Source: Chitinophaga barathri
Lineage (GTDB): Bacteria; Bacteroidota; Bacteroidia; Chitinophagales; Chitinophagaceae
Direction of reading: 5' to 3'
NCBI RefSeq assembly: GCF_003807585.1
Contig: NZ_RMBX01000002.1
Location: forward strand, 248,001-312,000
DNA: 64,000 nucleotides
Below the pieces are notes generated by a model. That model had not been told where the DNA came from. It saw nothing but the letters and a program-made list of their open reading frames with translations, and made no database searches. Below are positions 8,824-17,156 of this stretch, in pieces. The number at the start of each line of letters is the position of its first letter. Within the stretch, counting starts at the first letter, position 1. A program made the translations under genes and the position numbers.

Positions 8824-11181
8824 CTATTGTTCGTCAAATACCGGGCCCAGTTCAGGTCCTTCTGATTGCTCAGACTGTGAAGGACGGCTGCCGCCGCGAT
8901 CTCCGCCACGGTCGCCACGATCAAAACGATCGCCGCCGCTTCTGCGGTCTCCACCACGGTCACCGCCTCTGCGGTCACCACCACGGTCGCCACCTCTGCG
9001 GTCGCCGCGATCACCACGGTCTCCGCGTTCGCCACGATCGTCACGCTCAGGCCTTTCCACGTAACCTTCAGGTTTCGGCATCAGCACTTTGCGGCTGAGT
9101 TTGAACTTTCCGGTTTTAGGATCGGTGCCTACCAGTTTCACTTTCACTTTCTCGCCTTCGCTCAGTACGCCGTCCATGTTCTCCAGACGTTTCCAGGAAA
9201 CTTCAGAGATGTGGAGCAGGCCCTGTTTGCCGGGGAGGAACTCTACAAACGCGCCGTAAGGCATTACGCTCTTAACGGTTGAATCGTATACTTCACCCAC
9301 TTCAGGAACGGCAACGATGCCTTTGATCCAGCTGAGGGCTTTGTCGAGGTTTTCTTTCTGTACCGCGAAGATGCTTACTTCACCAGTCTGTCCAACTTCT
9401 TCGATGTTGATGGTAGTACCGGTTTCGCGTTGGATCTCCTGGATTACTTTACCGCCGGGCCCGATCACTGCGCCGATGTATTCACGGTCGATGATCAGTT
9501 TTTCCATGCGGGGAGCATGCGGTTTCGGTTCAGGACGGGCATTTTCGATGGTGCTGTACATCGCATCGAGGATGTGCAGGCGGCCCTGGCGTGCCTGGGC
9601 GAGTGCTTTACGCATTACGTCCATGCTGAGGCCATCCACTTTGATGTCCATCTGAACACCGCAGATACCGTCGCGGGTACCGGTTACTTTAAAGTCCATA
9701 TCGCCGAGGTGATCCTCATCTCCGAGGATGTCGCTCAATACGGCCCATTTGCCATCGCTTGCGCGGGAAATGAGGCCCATTGCGATACCGGAAACGTGTT
9801 TCGGGATGGGAACGCCTGCATCCATGAGTGCCAGGGAACCGGCGCAAACGGTAGCCATGGAAGAGGAACCGTTTGATTCAAGGATATCGGATACAACGCG
9901 CACGGTGTAGGCGTAGTCGCTGCCGGGCATCATTGTTCTCAGGGAACGCAGTGCCAGGTTACCGTGGCCCACTTCGCGACGGCCGGGGCCGCGCATCATT
10001 TTCACCTCACCGGTGGAGAATGGGGGGAAGTTATAGTGCAGGATAAACTTAACGTAGTTGGAGGTGGCGGCGCTTTCGATCAGCAGTTCGTCATCAGGCG
10101 TACCGAGGGTAACGGTGGTGAGGGACTGTGTTTCGCCGCGGGTGAACAGGGCGGAGCCGTGGGGAGAAGGCAGCAGGTCCACTTCCATGGCCAGGGGGCG
10201 TACCTGGTCCAGCACGCGGCCGTCCAGGCGGATGCTCTGGTCCAGGATCATGTTACGTACGGTTTCTTTTTCCAGGTCGTGGAAATAGTCGCCTACGAGG
10301 TCTGCGTCTTCTTCAGGCAGTTCGCCGAGTGATACCACCAGTTCTTCTTCAATTTTCTTGAAGGCTTCGGTGCGCTCGTGTTTGCCGAGGGCTGATTTGG
10401 ACACTTCCAGGATGCGGGCTTGTGCGAAAGCGGCAATTTTGGCTTTCAGCTCATCATTCTGGTGAGGTTTATCGTATTCGCGTTTGGCGGGGTTGCCTAC
10501 CAGGGCGCGTAATTCTTCCTGGGCTTTCACCTGTACTTTGATCGCTTCGTGGCCGAGCTCGATCGCTTTGATCAGGTCTTCTTCCTGGCATTCCTTGCTT
10601 TCGCCTTCCACCATCATAATGTTCTTTGCAGTGGCGGCCACTATAAAGTCCATGTCTGCCGTAGCCAGCTGGCTGCGGGTGGGGTTGATCACAAATTCGC
10701 CGCCAACGCGTGCCACGCGCACTTCGGAGATGATCTCCTGGATGGGCACGTCAGAAACGGCGAGCGCGGCGGAAGCCGCGAGGGCTGCCAGTGCATCGGG
10801 CATCACTTCCGTATCGGAGGAAACGAGGGTTACCAGAACCTGTACATCGCATAAATAATCGTCGGGGAACAAAGGGCGCAGCGCGCGGTCTATCAGGCGG
10901 GAGATCAGCACTTCATAATCGCTCAGTTTACCTTCGCGTTTGAAAAAAGAACCGGGGATACGGCCTGCTGATGCGAATTTCTCCTGATAGTCTACGGTTA
11001 ACGGGAAAAAGGACTGGCCTTCTTTGGGCTTTTTGTTAGCCACTACGGTAGCCAGCAGAATACAGTTGCCAAGGCGGACAGTAACGGCTCCATCGGCCTG
11101 ACGGGCCATTTTGCCGGTTTCTATCGTCACCTCGCGGCCTCCGCCTATATCAAATTTAACCGAAGTAGGTGTGAGATTCAT
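8824..11181 (-). CDS. pnp: Polyribonucleotide nucleotidyltransferase (PNPase)
   Basis: This 785-residue protein degrades RNA phosphorolytically from the 3' end and forms the trimeric core of RNA turnover complexes. Two RNase PH domains (about 1-220 and 310-550) flank a helical linker. The second contains PFSTGEVKMMRGPGRREVGHG, the phosphate and RNA site. KH (VIGPGGKVIQEIQ, about 565-620) and S1 (from about 630) domains follow. After the S1 domain comes a tail of about 80 residues made mostly of Arg, Gly and Asp (RGDRGDRGD-type repeats), unusual against the E. coli enzyme. The start chosen is MNLTPTSVKF; the longer reading adds 16 residues that overlap the rpsO terminator region. The rpsO-pnp order is conserved in many bacteria. 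Confidence 0.98.
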   Translation of the reverse strand: MNLTPTSVKFDIGGGREVTIETGKMARQADGAVTVRLGNCILLATVVANKKPKEGQSFFPLTVDYQEKFASAGRIPGSFFKREGKLSDYEVLISRLIDRALRPLFPDDYLCDVQVLVTLVSSDTEVMPDALAALAASAALAVSDVPIQEIISEVRVARVGGEFVINPTRSQLATADMDFIVAATAKNIMMVEGESKECQEEDLIKAIELGHEAIKVQVKAQEELRALVGNPAKREYDKPHQNDELKAKIAAFAQARILEVSKSALGKHERTEAFKKIEEELVVSLGELPEEDADLVGDYFHDLEKETVRNMILDQSIRLDGRVLDQVRPLAMEVDLLPSPHGSALFTRGETQSLTTVTLGTPDDELLIESAATSNYVKFILHYNFPPFSTGEVKMMRGPGRREVGHGNLALRSLRTMMPGSDYAYTVRVVSDILESNGSSSMATVCAGSLALMDAGVPIPKHVSGIAMGLISRASDGKWAVLSDILGDEDHLGDMDFKVTGTRDGICGVQMDIKVDGLSMDVMRKALAQARQGRLHILDAMYSTIENARPEPKPHAPRMEKLIIDREYIGAVIGPGGKVIQEIQRETGTTINIEEVGQTGEVSIFAVQKENLDKALSWIKGIVAVPEVGEVYDSTVKSVMPYGAFVEFLPGKQGLLHISEVSWKRLENMDGVLSEGEKVKVKLVGTDPKTGKFKLSRKVLMPKPEGYVERPERDDRGERGDRGDRGDRRGGDRGGDRRGGDRGGDRRSGGDRFDRGDRGGDRGGSRPSQSEQSEGPELGPVFDEQ

Positions 11182-11212
11182 ACTTGTGTGAGGATTAATA
11201 AGGTACACATAC

Positions 11213-11249
11213 AAAAAAACTATTCCCAACTATAAAGAGTTGGGAATAG
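11213..11249 (-). terminator. rpsO terminator / pnp leader hairpin
   Basis: A perfect 12-bp stem (CTATTCCCAACT with AGTTGGGAATAG, 6-nt loop) is followed on the minus strand by seven Ts. It sits between the rpsO stop and the pnp start. It probably terminates part of the rpsO transcripts, with read-through supplying pnp, as in other rpsO-pnp operons. Confidence 0.88.
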
Positions 11250-11268
11250 CGCTATAAATAGTTTCAGA

Positions 11269-11541
11269 TTACTTTCTGATACCTAACTTCTCAATAAGGG
11301 CACGGTAGCCGGAGAGGTTGGTTTTAGACAGGTAAGACAGCAAACGCTTTCTTTGTCCTACCATTTTCATAAGACCGCGGTGAGTGGAGAAGTCCTTTTT
11401 ATTTTGCTTCAGGTGGGCGGAGATACTGTTGATACGTTCCGTTACCAGTGCAATTTGTGCTTCCACAGAACCGGTATTCTTTTCGCTACCACCGAATTCT
11501 TTGAAAATATTAGCTTTTTTTTCTACAGTTAAGTAAGACAT
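11269..11541 (-). CDS. rpsO: Ribosomal protein S15
   Basis: The 90-residue product is the full length of S15, a primary binder of the central domain of 16S rRNA. It shows the family signatures GSVEAQIALVTERI, HLKQNKKDFSTHRGL and VGQRKRLLSYL. It starts at the first ATG after the promoter and precedes pnp by 87 bp, with a hairpin terminator in between. Confidence 0.98.
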   Translation of the reverse strand: MSYLTVEKKANIFKEFGGSEKNTGSVEAQIALVTERINSISAHLKQNKKDFSTHRGLMKMVGQRKRLLSYLSKTNLSGYRALIEKLGIRK

Positions 11542-11582
11542 CTTTGATAATAATAATTTTTTAACTCGCTATTTTTCCGGTG

Positions 11583-11614
11583 CAAAGGTAAGAAGTAATA
11601 TGGCAAGTTCCAAA
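11583..11614 (-). promoter_or_regulatory. rpsO promoter
   Basis: On the minus strand TTTG, 20 bp, TACCTTTG resembles the Bacteroidota housekeeping promoter. The -7 box ends 42 bp before the rpsO start codon. The spacing is one base longer than usual. Confidence 0.55.
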
Positions 11615-11655
11615 TTGAATTTGGAAAGCATATTTATTGAAAACCAGCACTTTAT

Positions 11656-12348
11656 TTATACAAAATTTACGGCAGCATTGTCCGTCACCTGCCCGTTCTC
11701 CGTGCGGAGCACCCGGCTGGGGAACTTCTGCAATACAATGTAGTCGTGGGTTGCCATGATCAACGCGGTACCGTCTTCCCGGCAGATGCGGAACAGCAGT
11801 TGCATGATCCCGTCCGAGGTCTCCGGGTCCAGGTTGCCCGTAGGCTCATCCGCCAGGATCAGCTTCGGGCTGTTCAGCAGCGCACGGGCAATATCCACCC
11901 TTTGCTGCTCCCCGCCGCTCAGCTCATACGGCATCTTAAAACCCTTCGTGCCCAAACCCACCTTTTCCAGCACATCCTTTATCTTCTCCTCTATCTGCGA
12001 CTGGTCCGCCCAACCCGTTGCCTTCAGGGCAAACTTGAGGTTGTCGTGCACCGTACGGTCTGTCAGCAGCTGAAAATCCTGAAACACCACCCCCAGGTTC
12101 CGGCGAAGGTAAGGCACCTTCTTCCAGTCCATCTTCGTCAAATCAAACCCCGCCACCTGCCCGCTGCCTTCACGCAACTGCAGATCTCCGTAAAGGGTCT
12201 TCAGCAAACTGGATTTGCCCGTGCCTGTTTTTCCGATCAGGTACACGAACTCTCCCCTGTTCACCGTGATGTTCACATCCGATAAAATCAAAGAATTGCC
12301 CTGGTATACATTTACATTCGTCAGTTGAACTATGGGTTGGTCCACCAT
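11656..12348 (-). CDS. ftsE: FtsE-like ABC ATPase
   Basis: This 230-residue single ATPase domain has Walker A GKTGTGKSS, Q-loop VFQDFQLL, signature LSGGEQQR, Walker B LILADEPTGNLD and switch ATHDY. Length and the motif context FQDFQLLxDRTVxDN fit FtsE, the cytosolic ATPase that with FtsX activates peptidoglycan hydrolases at the division site. No ftsX lies nearby, which I recall as common in Bacteroidota, so a LolD-like exporter ATPase is the main alternative. It is transcribed divergently from blaI with about 150 bp between them. Confidence 0.83.
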   Translation of the reverse strand: MVDQPIVQLTNVNVYQGNSLILSDVNITVNRGEFVYLIGKTGTGKSSLLKTLYGDLQLREGSGQVAGFDLTKMDWKKVPYLRRNLGVVFQDFQLLTDRTVHDNLKFALKATGWADQSQIEEKIKDVLEKVGLGTKGFKMPYELSGGEQQRVDIARALLNSPKLILADEPTGNLDPETSDGIMQLLFRICREDGTALIMATHDYIVLQKFPSRVLRTENGQVTDNAAVNFV

Positions 12349-12410
12349 TTATATTTCCATTTTGAAATCCAAAAATAACCAATTACTTGTAAGTGATGCA
12401 TATTGCATAA

Positions 12411-12456
12411 AAACTATAAAATTAGTTTGTAAACTAAAATAATAGTTTTACATTTG
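12411..12456 (+). promoter_or_regulatory. blaI promoter with symmetric operator
   Basis: TTTG at 12426 and TACATTTG at 12449 are separated by 19 bp, an exact Bacteroidota promoter. Four 6-bp half-sites lie symmetrically about 12429.5: AAACTA, TAGTTT, AAACTA, TAGTTT. The inner pair forms TAGTTTGTAAACTA across the -33 box. This is the arrangement expected for an autoregulating BlaI/MecI-type dimer, so I read it as the operator. Confidence 0.62.
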
Positions 12457-12495
12457 AAATGAGACTAGTCGATACTCCACGCAAATCAAAAAACA

Positions 12496-12867
12496 ATGAA
12501 AACGCTGACAAAAGCAGAAGAACAGATCATGCAGGTATTATGGAAGCTGGGGCCTTCTTTTGTGAAAGACATGGTAGAGGAAATGCCCGAGCCGCGGCCG
12601 CATTACAATACCATCTCCACGCTCGTGAAGATCCTGGTGGATAAGGGTTTTGTAAGCTTTAAGGCGTACGGCAAAAGCCATCAGTATTACGCCCTCATCA
12701 GCAAGGAAGAATACAGCCACAAAACGGTGAAAAGCCTGGTGACAGGTTATTTCGAAGGGTCTTTCAGCAATATGGTCTCCTTCTTTGTGAAAGAAAAAGA
12801 CATGAGTGTGAGCGATCTTGAAAAGCTCCTGCAACAGATCAAACAATCCAAAAACCCGGAAAAATGA
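12496..12867 (+). CDS. BlaI/MecI-type transcriptional repressor
   Basis: The 123-residue winged-helix protein begins with LTKAEEQIMQVLWKLG, the typical BlaI/MecI/CopY opening. Its recognition helix region is PHYNTISTLVKILVDKGFV. The C-terminal dimerisation part holds KSLVTGYFEGSFSNMVSFF. Members repress their own operon and are cleaved or released when the partner M56 peptidase senses a signal. The stop codon overlaps the start of the M56 gene by 4 bp (ATGA), so the two are translationally coupled. Beta-lactam sensing is not implied; many Bacteroidota pairs have other or unknown inducers. Confidence 0.93.
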   Translation: MKTLTKAEEQIMQVLWKLGPSFVKDMVEEMPEPRPHYNTISTLVKILVDKGFVSFKAYGKSHQYYALISKEEYSHKTVKSLVTGYFEGSFSNMVSFFVKEKDMSVSDLEKLLQQIKQSKNPEK

Positions 12868-14624
12868 CACCTTTCCTCGCCTACCTCGTTAAAGTGATCA
12901 TTTGCTCAGGCATCCTGTACGCTTATTATCACGCGGCCCTGCGCAACAACCGTTTCCACCAGTGGAACCGTTTTTACCTGCTGGGCATTACCATACTGAG
13001 CCTCGTGGTGCCGCTGATGCGCATCCCGCTGTCTCTCACAGGCACGGAAGCGCCGGACATCTACGTGTATACGGCACAGGTAGCGACGCTGCGCGAACAG
13101 GTATTTACCGTGCAGGCACCCCAGGTACAACATTTCAACCTCACCGCCCTGCTGTACGGCATCGTAATCTCGCTGCTGGTGCTGCGCATCGGCTGGGGAT
13201 ATTTTAAGATACTGCAACTCGTGCGCACCAGCCACATCGAACCATTGCTGCCTTACCGGCTGGTGCTGTCCAAACAGATCGCCGCGCCGTTCTCGTTCTT
13301 CCGTTTTATTTTCTGGAACAGCGGCATGAGCGCATCCACGCCAGAAGGCCGGCAGATGCTGCGGCACGAGATCGTGCATTTGCAGGAAAATCACAGTACC
13401 GATAAACTTTTTATGGAGGTCGTGACAGCCGTATGCTGGATCAATCCCTTTTTCCATCTCGTTAAACGGGAGCTTTCGCTCGTGCATGAATTTATCGCGG
13501 ACAAACGGTCCGTGGAAAACGGCGACGTAGCCACGTACGCGCAAACCATCCTCCATGCTGCATTACAGGCCGGCCCTGCTTTTAATCTGACCAATAATTT
13601 TTCACATCAGCCTATCAAAAGAAGGATCCTTATGCTTACACAATCCCGTAATTTCCGGTTCAGCTACCTGCGCAGGATACTCATCCTGCCCGTAGCCGTG
13701 CTGATATTCAGCTCTCTTGCGTTTGTAACCGAAGACAAAATGGACCGCCTCAGCGAGAACCTCAGTATTCCCGTCCAGGCCCCTGAAATCAAAACGGAAC
13801 AAGCCACCGATGCCGCCGTGGCTCCTGATTCGCCAGCTCCGGAAAATAAAAAGGCAGTGACCGCCGTTGCCGAAACGGCCCCTGTCCCTGCTGCGCAACC
13901 CATCGCCGCACCCATTGATACCATTCCGAAAAATGAAGAAATATTTACGATGGTGGAGCAGCCGCCTACATTCAAAGGTGGGGATGATGCGCTGGGCAAA
14001 TATCTCAGCAACAATATCCGTTACCCCATAAGCGCTATTGAAAAGAACATCAGCGGCACCGTTTTCGTGAACTTCGTGGTGGCGAAAGACGGGCATGTGA
14101 CCAATATCAAGACAGTAGGCGCACCGAAAGGAGGCGGCCTGGAAGAAGAAGCCATACGTGTGGTAAAAGCCATGCCAGCCTGGAACCCCGCCAAACAGAA
14201 CGGGAACCATGTAAATATGCTGTTCAACCTCCCCATCCGCTTCACGCTCCAGAACCCGCTAAATGAAAAACCCGACAAAGACATTTATAAACCAAACGAG
14301 AAGGGTATATACAGTTTTGTTGAACAACCGCCCACTTACAAAGGAGGTGATGAAGCGCTCAATAAATATCTTTCCAAAACCATCCGCTACCCGCAGGAAG
14401 CCACTAAAAAGAACATCCAGGGAACCGTCTTTGTATCGTTCATAGTGGATGAAAAAGGGGTGGTAAAGGATATTAAAACCGTCGGTGCGCCCAAAGGCGG
14501 CGGGCTGGAGCAGGAAGCGATCCGCGTGGTGAAAGGAATGCCCGACTGGACACCCGGTAAACATCACGGCGAAAATGTATCGGTACAGTTCAACCTGCCC
14601 CTGCAATTTAAACTACACAACTAG
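12864..14624 (+). CDS. M56 (BlaR1-type) peptidase with two TonB C-terminal domains
   Basis: The 586-residue membrane protein has three N-terminal membrane segments (about 4-22, 38-56, 95-112), then the M56 zinc-peptidase domain with HEIVH at 168-172. A fourth hydrophobic segment lies near 270-290. A Pro/Ala-rich linker follows, then two TonB_C domains (about 358-455 and 485-586). Each opens with VEQPPT(F/Y)KGGD and contains GAPKGGGLE-EAIRVVK. There is no penicillin-binding sensor domain as in BlaR1. It most likely cleaves the repressor encoded upstream in response to an envelope signal. The periplasmic TonB_C pair may sense or contact outer-membrane or cell-wall partners, which is inference. 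Confidence 0.9.
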   Translation: MTPFLAYLVKVIICSGILYAYYHAALRNNRFHQWNRFYLLGITILSLVVPLMRIPLSLTGTEAPDIYVYTAQVATLREQVFTVQAPQVQHFNLTALLYGIVISLLVLRIGWGYFKILQLVRTSHIEPLLPYRLVLSKQIAAPFSFFRFIFWNSGMSASTPEGRQMLRHEIVHLQENHSTDKLFMEVVTAVCWINPFFHLVKRELSLVHEFIADKRSVENGDVATYAQTILHAALQAGPAFNLTNNFSHQPIKRRILMLTQSRNFRFSYLRRILILPVAVLIFSSLAFVTEDKMDRLSENLSIPVQAPEIKTEQATDAAVAPDSPAPENKKAVTAVAETAPVPAAQPIAAPIDTIPKNEEIFTMVEQPPTFKGGDDALGKYLSNNIRYPISAIEKNISGTVFVNFVVAKDGHVTNIKTVGAPKGGGLEEEAIRVVKAMPAWNPAKQNGNHVNMLFNLPIRFTLQNPLNEKPDKDIYKPNEKGIYSFVEQPPTYKGGDEALNKYLSKTIRYPQEATKKNIQGTVFVSFIVDEKGVVKDIKTVGAPKGGGLEQEAIRVVKGMPDWTPGKHHGENVSVQFNLPLQFKLHN

Positions 14625-14652
14625 AGTGAAACACATAAATATTTGATTAACA

Positions 14653-14682
14653 AAGCCTTGAGCGTCTGCTTAGGGCTTTTTT
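14653..14682 (+). terminator. Terminator of the blaI-M56 operon
   Basis: AAGCCTTGAGC pairs with GCTTAGGGCTT (two wobble pairs) and is followed by six Ts on the plus strand, about 30 bp after the operon's last stop codon. Confidence 0.75.
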
Positions 14683-14800
14683 GTTATTTAAAGGGGAGCA
14701 GGCACTTTGAACCCGGTTATTACTCTTTTACTACTAGTTTGCTACTTCTGTGCTGCTTAGGAATAGGGTCTTGTCCTGGTATAGGTTTACAATGATTTGC

Positions 14801-14932
14801 GGTGTAGACCCGGTGTAGACCCGGTGTAGACCCGGTGTAGACCCGGTGTAGACCCGGTGTAGACCCGGTGTAGACCCGGTGTAGACCCGGTGTAGACCCG
14901 GTGTAGACCCGGTGTAGACCCGGTGTAGACCC
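14801..14932. repeat. 11-bp tandem repeat, 12 perfect copies
   Basis: The unit GGTGTAGACCC is repeated twelve times without a single change (132 bp). Because 11 is not a multiple of 3, every frame repeats as 33 bp (11 codons). That explains the open minus-strand reading frame here with the repeated peptide GLHRVYTGSTP, which I do not consider a gene. The array lies in a 765-bp gap between the M56 terminator and a lipocalin-like gene. Confidence 0.98.
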
Positions 14933-15052
14933 GGCAGCCAGCGAGCTGCCTGCCTGAAAAAGGTCAAAGGCCGATAAATGCCCTTATGCCGCAGCGTAAG
15001 GCTGTCATTTTGCCTGAAAGGGACGATCAAAATGGCAGCGGGTGGGGGTAAG

Positions 15053-15107
15053 TATGCTTTTGATACGCTTTTGATATGCTCTTGCTATGCTTTTGATATG
15101 CTTCAGG
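15053..15107. repeat. 11-bp tandem repeat, 5 imperfect copies
   Basis: Units are TATGCTTTTGA, TACGCTTTTGA, TATGCTCTTGC, TATGCTTTTGA and TATGCTTCAGG. The sequence differs from the upstream array but the 11-bp period is the same. No ORF or promoter is evident within it. Confidence 0.9.
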
Positions 15108-15221
15108 TGCCGCTGATAGTGTTTCAACTGAAAACTTTAAGGGTGCTGGCCCCAAAGGCCAATAAGGCCAGCATGTCGCCTGTGTGAAGAGAGGGGTGCG
15201 GCCATCCAACAGTGGTCTAAA

Positions 15222-15285
15222 GGCCGATATAAGACCGTTACGAGCCGTTCCAGGGCATTACCGGGCCATTGTCCGGCCGATGCGC
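15222..15285. repeat. Degenerate 10-11-bp repeats (GGCCGTT-like)
   Basis: Six units of 10 or 11 bp share a GGCCGTT-like core: GGCCGATATAA, GACCGTTACGA, GCCGTTCCAG, GGCATTACCG, GGCCATTGTCC, GGCCGATGCGC. The pattern is weak and may be chance. Apart from the repeat arrays and a GGCC-rich inverted repeat near 15145-15173, I see nothing else in the 14683-15389 gap. Confidence 0.3.
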
Positions 15286-15389
15286 GGAAAATGCATTTAA
15301 AGCGCAAAATCAGGCCATTCACCCCTCCAAACCAACACTTGAAGCACACACCGCGCTTACGCATCCGGATTTACCTGATTTTTGACCTT

Positions 15390-15866
15390 ATGAAAATATT
15401 GCAAAAGCTCTATACAGCCGCGGCCATAACCAGCCTGGCCGCCGCCGTTTCGTTCACTGCGCCCTCCGCGGGCCGGCAGGCGCCTTTCATCGACAAATAC
15501 TGGGTGTATGAGTCATCCACCGTAGTGCCCGCCGTAGACCTCGATATGGACGGCAAGCCGGATAACAGTATCAGCGTGCTGCTCGAAGAGTGCCAGGAAG
15601 ACGATGCCAGGATGTTTAAGGGCAGCGGCAAGATCGTGGAGGATTATGGCAAAAACAAATGCGGGGATGACGAGGTATCTTCAGAAGAAACCGGCGACTG
15701 GACATACAATGCCGCCACCAGGCAGCTCAGCACAAAGGATTACAATACGGATGAGCCTGAGATCCTTACGCTGCGGGAGATTTCCGCCAGCCGTATGGTG
15801 CTTGTAAGGGTATTTAGGTCGAATAAAGGCGAGCATACGATCACCGCCGTGTATAAAACCAGGTAA
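15390..15866 (+). CDS. Secreted lipocalin-like protein
   Basis: The 158-residue product has a signal peptide (MKILQKLYTAAAITSLAAAVSF, cut near residue 22). The mature domain follows the pattern of the small Bacteroidota lipocalin-like family: a start with YWVYESS, DLDMDGKPDNS, an EC...D...F..GSGKIVEDYGKNKC stretch whose two Cys could pair, GDWTYN, and a closing strand pair. The ligand is unknown. An in-frame ATG 33 codons upstream lacks a signal sequence and was rejected. The gene follows the repeat-filled gap and converges on purM across a long terminator. Confidence 0.75.
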   Translation: MKILQKLYTAAAITSLAAAVSFTAPSAGRQAPFIDKYWVYESSTVVPAVDLDMDGKPDNSISVLLEECQEDDARMFKGSGKIVEDYGKNKCGDDEVSSEETGDWTYNAATRQLSTKDYNTDEPEILTLREISASRMVLVRVFRSNKGEHTITAVYKTR

Positions 15867-15885
15867 TCCAGGTGGGGGACATAAC

Positions 15886-15924
15886 ACAAAGGGCCGGTTG
15901 AAGAAAAATCAACCGGCCCTTTGT
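15886..15924. terminator. Bidirectional terminator (15-bp stem)
   Basis: ACAAAGGGCCGGTTG and CAACCGGCCCTTTGT pair perfectly around a 9-nt A-rich loop, between the convergent lipocalin-like gene and purM. Confidence 0.85.
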
Positions 15925-15940
15925 TATGCAATAAAAACGA

Positions 15941-17119
15941 TTATGCGTATTCAAACTCGCCGTGAATGCTTTTTACGGTCACTTTCTTTTCGGGGCTGTC
16001 TGTCACACGGCCCACGATCTGCGCGTCGATGTTGTAGGTCTGGCTGATGCGGATGATGTCTTCCGCGATATGCTCAGGCACATACAGCTCCATACGGTGG
16101 CCCATATTAAACACCTGGTACATTTCCCTCCAGGCCGTGCCGGATTGCTCCTGTATCAGGCTGAAAAGCGGCGGGATGGGGAAAAGATTGTCCTTGATCA
16201 CATGCAGCTTGTCGATAAAATGCAGCACTTTGGTCTGCGCGCCGCCGCTGCAATGTACCATGCCATGCACATCCGCCCGGAAATGCTCCAGCACCTGGCG
16301 GATCACGGGGGCGTAGGTACGGGTGGGGCTCAGCACCAGCCGGCCGGCCGTCACCGGCGAAAAGCCGGGAATATCTATCATATCGGTCAGGGCTTTTTTG
16401 CCGCTGAACACCAGTTCTTTAGGGATACCGGGGTCGTAACTTTCCGGGAACTTATCCGCCACCGTTTTATTAAACACGTCGTGACGGGCGGATGTAAGGC
16501 CATTGCTGCCCATGCCGCCGTTGTATTCCCTTTCGTAGGTAGCCTGGCCATAGGAAGAAAGGCCTACTACCACGTCTCCGGCTTTGATGCGGTCGTTCGA
16601 GATCACGTCCGCGCGTTTCATGCGGCAGGTAACCGTGGAATCCACGATGATAGTGCGCACGAGGTCACCCACATCGGCGGTTTCCCCGCCGGTGCTGTAA
16701 ATGCCCATGCCATAGCTGCGGAGCTCTTCCAGAATCTCTTCCGTACCGTTGATGATGGCCGCGATCACTTCACCGGGCACCAGGTTTTTGTTTCGGCCGA
16801 TGGTGGAGGAAAGCAGTATATTGTCCGTAGCGCCCACGCACAGCAGGTCGTCCGTATTCATGATGATGGCATCCTGCGCAATACCGCGCCACACGCCGAG
16901 GTCCCCGGTTTCTTTCCAGTAGGCGTACGCCAGGGAAGATTTGGTGCCGGCGCCGTCCGCATGCATGATATTGCACCATTCCGCGTCTCCGCCCAGTATA
17001 TCCGGGATGATCTTGCAGAATGCACGGGGGAATAACCCTTTGTCAATATTGCGGATAGCATTGTGCACATCCTCTTTACCGTGTGAAACGCCTCTTTTGG
17101 CGTAAAGGTTTTGATCCAC
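15941..17119 (-). CDS. purM: Phosphoribosylformylglycinamidine cyclo-ligase (AIR synthase)
   Basis: The 392-residue protein fits the longer Bacteroidota form of AIR synthase, which closes the imidazole ring of aminoimidazole ribotide with ATP in purine synthesis. It starts with YAKRGVSHGKEDVHNAI (ATP-binding motif region) and contains HADGAGTKSS, STGGETADVGDLVRTIIVD and GLSSYGQATYE in the N-terminal AIRS domain. The C-terminal half has HCSGGAQTK and MGHRMELYV. It is longer than the roughly 345 residues of E. coli PurM because of inserts in the C-terminal half. It is divergent from ribF, with adjacent promoters. Confidence 0.93.
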   Translation of the reverse strand: MDQNLYAKRGVSHGKEDVHNAIRNIDKGLFPRAFCKIIPDILGGDAEWCNIMHADGAGTKSSLAYAYWKETGDLGVWRGIAQDAIIMNTDDLLCVGATDNILLSSTIGRNKNLVPGEVIAAIINGTEEILEELRSYGMGIYSTGGETADVGDLVRTIIVDSTVTCRMKRADVISNDRIKAGDVVVGLSSYGQATYEREYNGGMGSNGLTSARHDVFNKTVADKFPESYDPGIPKELVFSGKKALTDMIDIPGFSPVTAGRLVLSPTRTYAPVIRQVLEHFRADVHGMVHCSGGAQTKVLHFIDKLHVIKDNLFPIPPLFSLIQEQSGTAWREMYQVFNMGHRMELYVPEHIAEDIIRISQTYNIDAQIVGRVTDSPEKKVTVKSIHGEFEYA

Positions 17120-17156
17120 GATTGTCCTGATTAGTCTGTATTAAAGTGCAAAAGTA

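Noticed and set aside
12864-14624. Beta-lactam resistance operon
   Set aside because: The repressor and M56 peptidase resemble BlaI and BlaR1, but there is no penicillin-binding sensor domain and no beta-lactamase nearby.
14801-14932. CRISPR or integration-site reading of the 11-bp array
   Set aside because: Units of 11 bp without spacers are a simple tandem repeat, and no recombinase or cas gene is present.
14734-15030. Minus-strand frame of 98 codons with four repeats of GLHRVYTGSTP
   Set aside because: The frame is open only because an 11-bp tandem repeat without stop codons is read in 33-bp cycles. There is no signal, no coding pattern outside the array and no promoter.
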